Shown: positions 14,776-15,686 of the stretch, one piece after another | Layout: every line of letters starts with the position of its first letter | Numbering within the stretch: the stretch's first letter is position 1 | Source of the DNA: an uncultured Opitutia bacterium | Lineage (GTDB): Bacteria; Verrucomicrobiota; Verrucomicrobiia; Opitutales; UBA953 | DNA: 15,686 nt | Assembly: GCA_937875975.1 (NCBI GenBank) | Contig: CALEEU010000159.1 | Location: 1-15,686, forward strand | Direction of reading: 5' to 3' | Notes under the pieces: generated by a model | Databases searched by the model: none | Seen by the model: the letters and a program-made list of their open reading frames with translations, nothing else | Told to the model about the DNA's origin: nothing | Made by a program: the position numbers and the translations under genes

Positions 14776-15686
14776 TCAGGCGTTAAAGCCGTGATGCCCG
14801 TCCTGCTTACGGTGCTCCGGGGCGTCCGGCTCGACATGCACCAACACCGAAATAACCTCTGGATGCGAACGGAGGATGTCGGCCTTGATCCGGCCCGCGA
14901 TGGCATGGCCTTCGGCGACCGTGGCGCCTTCGGCGACCTGCAGGTGGAAATCGACCTCGAAGCGGTCGCCCAGCCGGCGGGCGCGGAAAGCATGGAAGCC
15001 CTTGGCTCCCGGCGCGGCGAGGATGTGCTCGCTGAGGTCGTGCAGCACGTGCGCGGCCGGAGCGGTGTCGAGGAGATCCTCGCAGGCGCCCTTGAAGAGC
15101 TTGATGCCTTCGGAGCCCAGCCAGCCCGCGAGGACCAAGCCCACCACCTTATCCAGAGCCTTCCATTCGGGATTGATATTGGCGACGACGACCGCGACCA
15201 AGGCGAGGAGCGACGCGATGGCGTCGGCCCGGTGGTCCGTGGCATTGGCCATCAGCAGGCGCGAACCGAGGCGCTCGGCCTGGCGACGGGCATACTGGTA
15301 GAAACCTTCCTTGATCAGCAGAGCCGCCCCGGCGACCCAGGCGGCGGCGATGCCCGGCGCAACGGTGTCGGCGCCGCTGACGAGCGCGGACAAGGACTGC
15401 CAAGCGAGGCCGAGGCAGAACAGGAGCACCAGCGATGAGATGAGCATCGTCGCCAAGGTGGAGAAGCGATGATGCCCGTAGGGGTGATCGTCGTCCTTGG
15501 GGAGATGGGCGAACTTGAGGCCGATAATGGCCGCGATGTCGCTGGCGATATCGACGAGCGAGTGGATGCCGTCGGCGACCAAAGCCTGCGAAGACGCGAT
15601 GATACCCACGCTGAGTTTGGCTCCAGCCAAGACGACGTTGACCGCCAAGCTGAGCGCCACGGTAAGACCCCCCTCGCGCTGCAGCG
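14776..15686 (-). CDS. Cation diffusion facilitator transporter, 5' end outside window
   Basis: Exports a divalent metal ion (zinc, iron, cobalt or manganese) by proton antiport across the inner membrane. Six membrane segments are visible: VALSLAVNVVLAGAKLSVG, ALVADGIHSLVDIASDIAA, LATMLISSLVLLFCLGLAW, AAAWVAGAALLIKEGF, DAIASLLALVAVVVA and VVGLVLAGWLG. A soluble C-terminal domain of about 95 residues follows. The transport site has HxxxD in segment 2 (HSLVD) and DxxxD in segment 5 (DHRAD); this mixed pair does not fix the metal. HPYGHHRF follows segment 2 as in the family. A GTG at 15660 could start it, but the frame stays open to the edge with family-like residues (LQREGGLTVALSLAVN), so the real start lies further up. 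The sulfatase follows 41 bases after its stop and may be co-transcribed. Confidence 0.92.
   Translation of the reverse strand, partial: LQREGGLTVALSLAVNVVLAGAKLSVGIIASSQALVADGIHSLVDIASDIAAIIGLKFAHLPKDDDHPYGHHRFSTLATMLISSLVLLFCLGLAWQSLSALVSGADTVAPGIAAAWVAGAALLIKEGFYQYARRQAERLGSRLLMANATDHRADAIASLLALVAVVVANINPEWKALDKVVGLVLAGWLGSEGIKLFKGACEDLLDTAPAAHVLHDLSEHILAAPGAKGFHAFRARRLGDRFEVDFHLQVAEGATVAEGHAIAGRIKADILRSHPEVISVLVHVEPDAPEHRKQDGHHGFNA

Overview
The window looks like chromosomal DNA of a high-GC member of the Verrucomicrobiota (PVC group). The best pointers are a PVC-type 'membrane-bound dehydrogenase' fused to a C-terminal cytochrome c, an exported formylglycine sulfatase, and generally divergent housekeeping genes. 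This placement is inferred from gene families; no rRNA or marker phylogeny is available here. Genes fill most of the window, and no gap between genes exceeds 300 bases. Most gene starts have no recognisable Shine-Dalgarno sequence.

Left part, all on the minus strand: a DEAD-box RNA helicase (rhlE-like, with DEVD in motif II) overlaps ribD, the bifunctional riboflavin deaminase/reductase. About 200 bases further on is a thymidine/pyrimidine-nucleoside phosphorylase that runs off the left edge and has lost the glycine-rich family signature. Divergent from the helicase, on the plus strand, lies a complete tRNA-His(GTG) with a likely promoter and a strong terminator. It is followed by a telomere-like CCTAGC hexamer array whose G-rich strand could form a G-quadruplex. 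This array sits just past the stop codon of a small unknown membrane-anchored protein, which follows a 961-residue exported PVC-type propeller/HEAT/carbohydrate-binding/cytochrome c protein.

Middle part: a groES-groEL operon (minus strand) with a clear intrinsic terminator and, upstream, a palindrome containing a heat-shock-like promoter candidate. Next to it is the most unusual segment: a four-helix-bundle protein gene of the 23S-rRNA-intervening-sequence (S23/IVP) family with foreign-looking arginine codon use. Degenerate 8-bp repeat arrays (CGAGGACA/CGAGGGCA) flank it on both sides in inverted orientation. A third array of the same family lies alone beyond the sulfatase stop codon at about 13.3 kb. 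This repeat family plus the flanked S23 gene is the best candidate for an undescribed element.

Right part: a small TPR protein (minus) is divergent from a two-gene operon (plus) of an M29 metallo-aminopeptidase and an RluD-type pseudouridine synthase. Convergent with these is a minus-strand pair, a cation diffusion facilitator transporter (5' end outside the window) followed by an exported sulfatase. Functionally the window mixes nucleotide/vitamin metabolism, protein folding and turnover, RNA modification, and exported polysaccharide-degradation or oxidation functions typical of this phylum.
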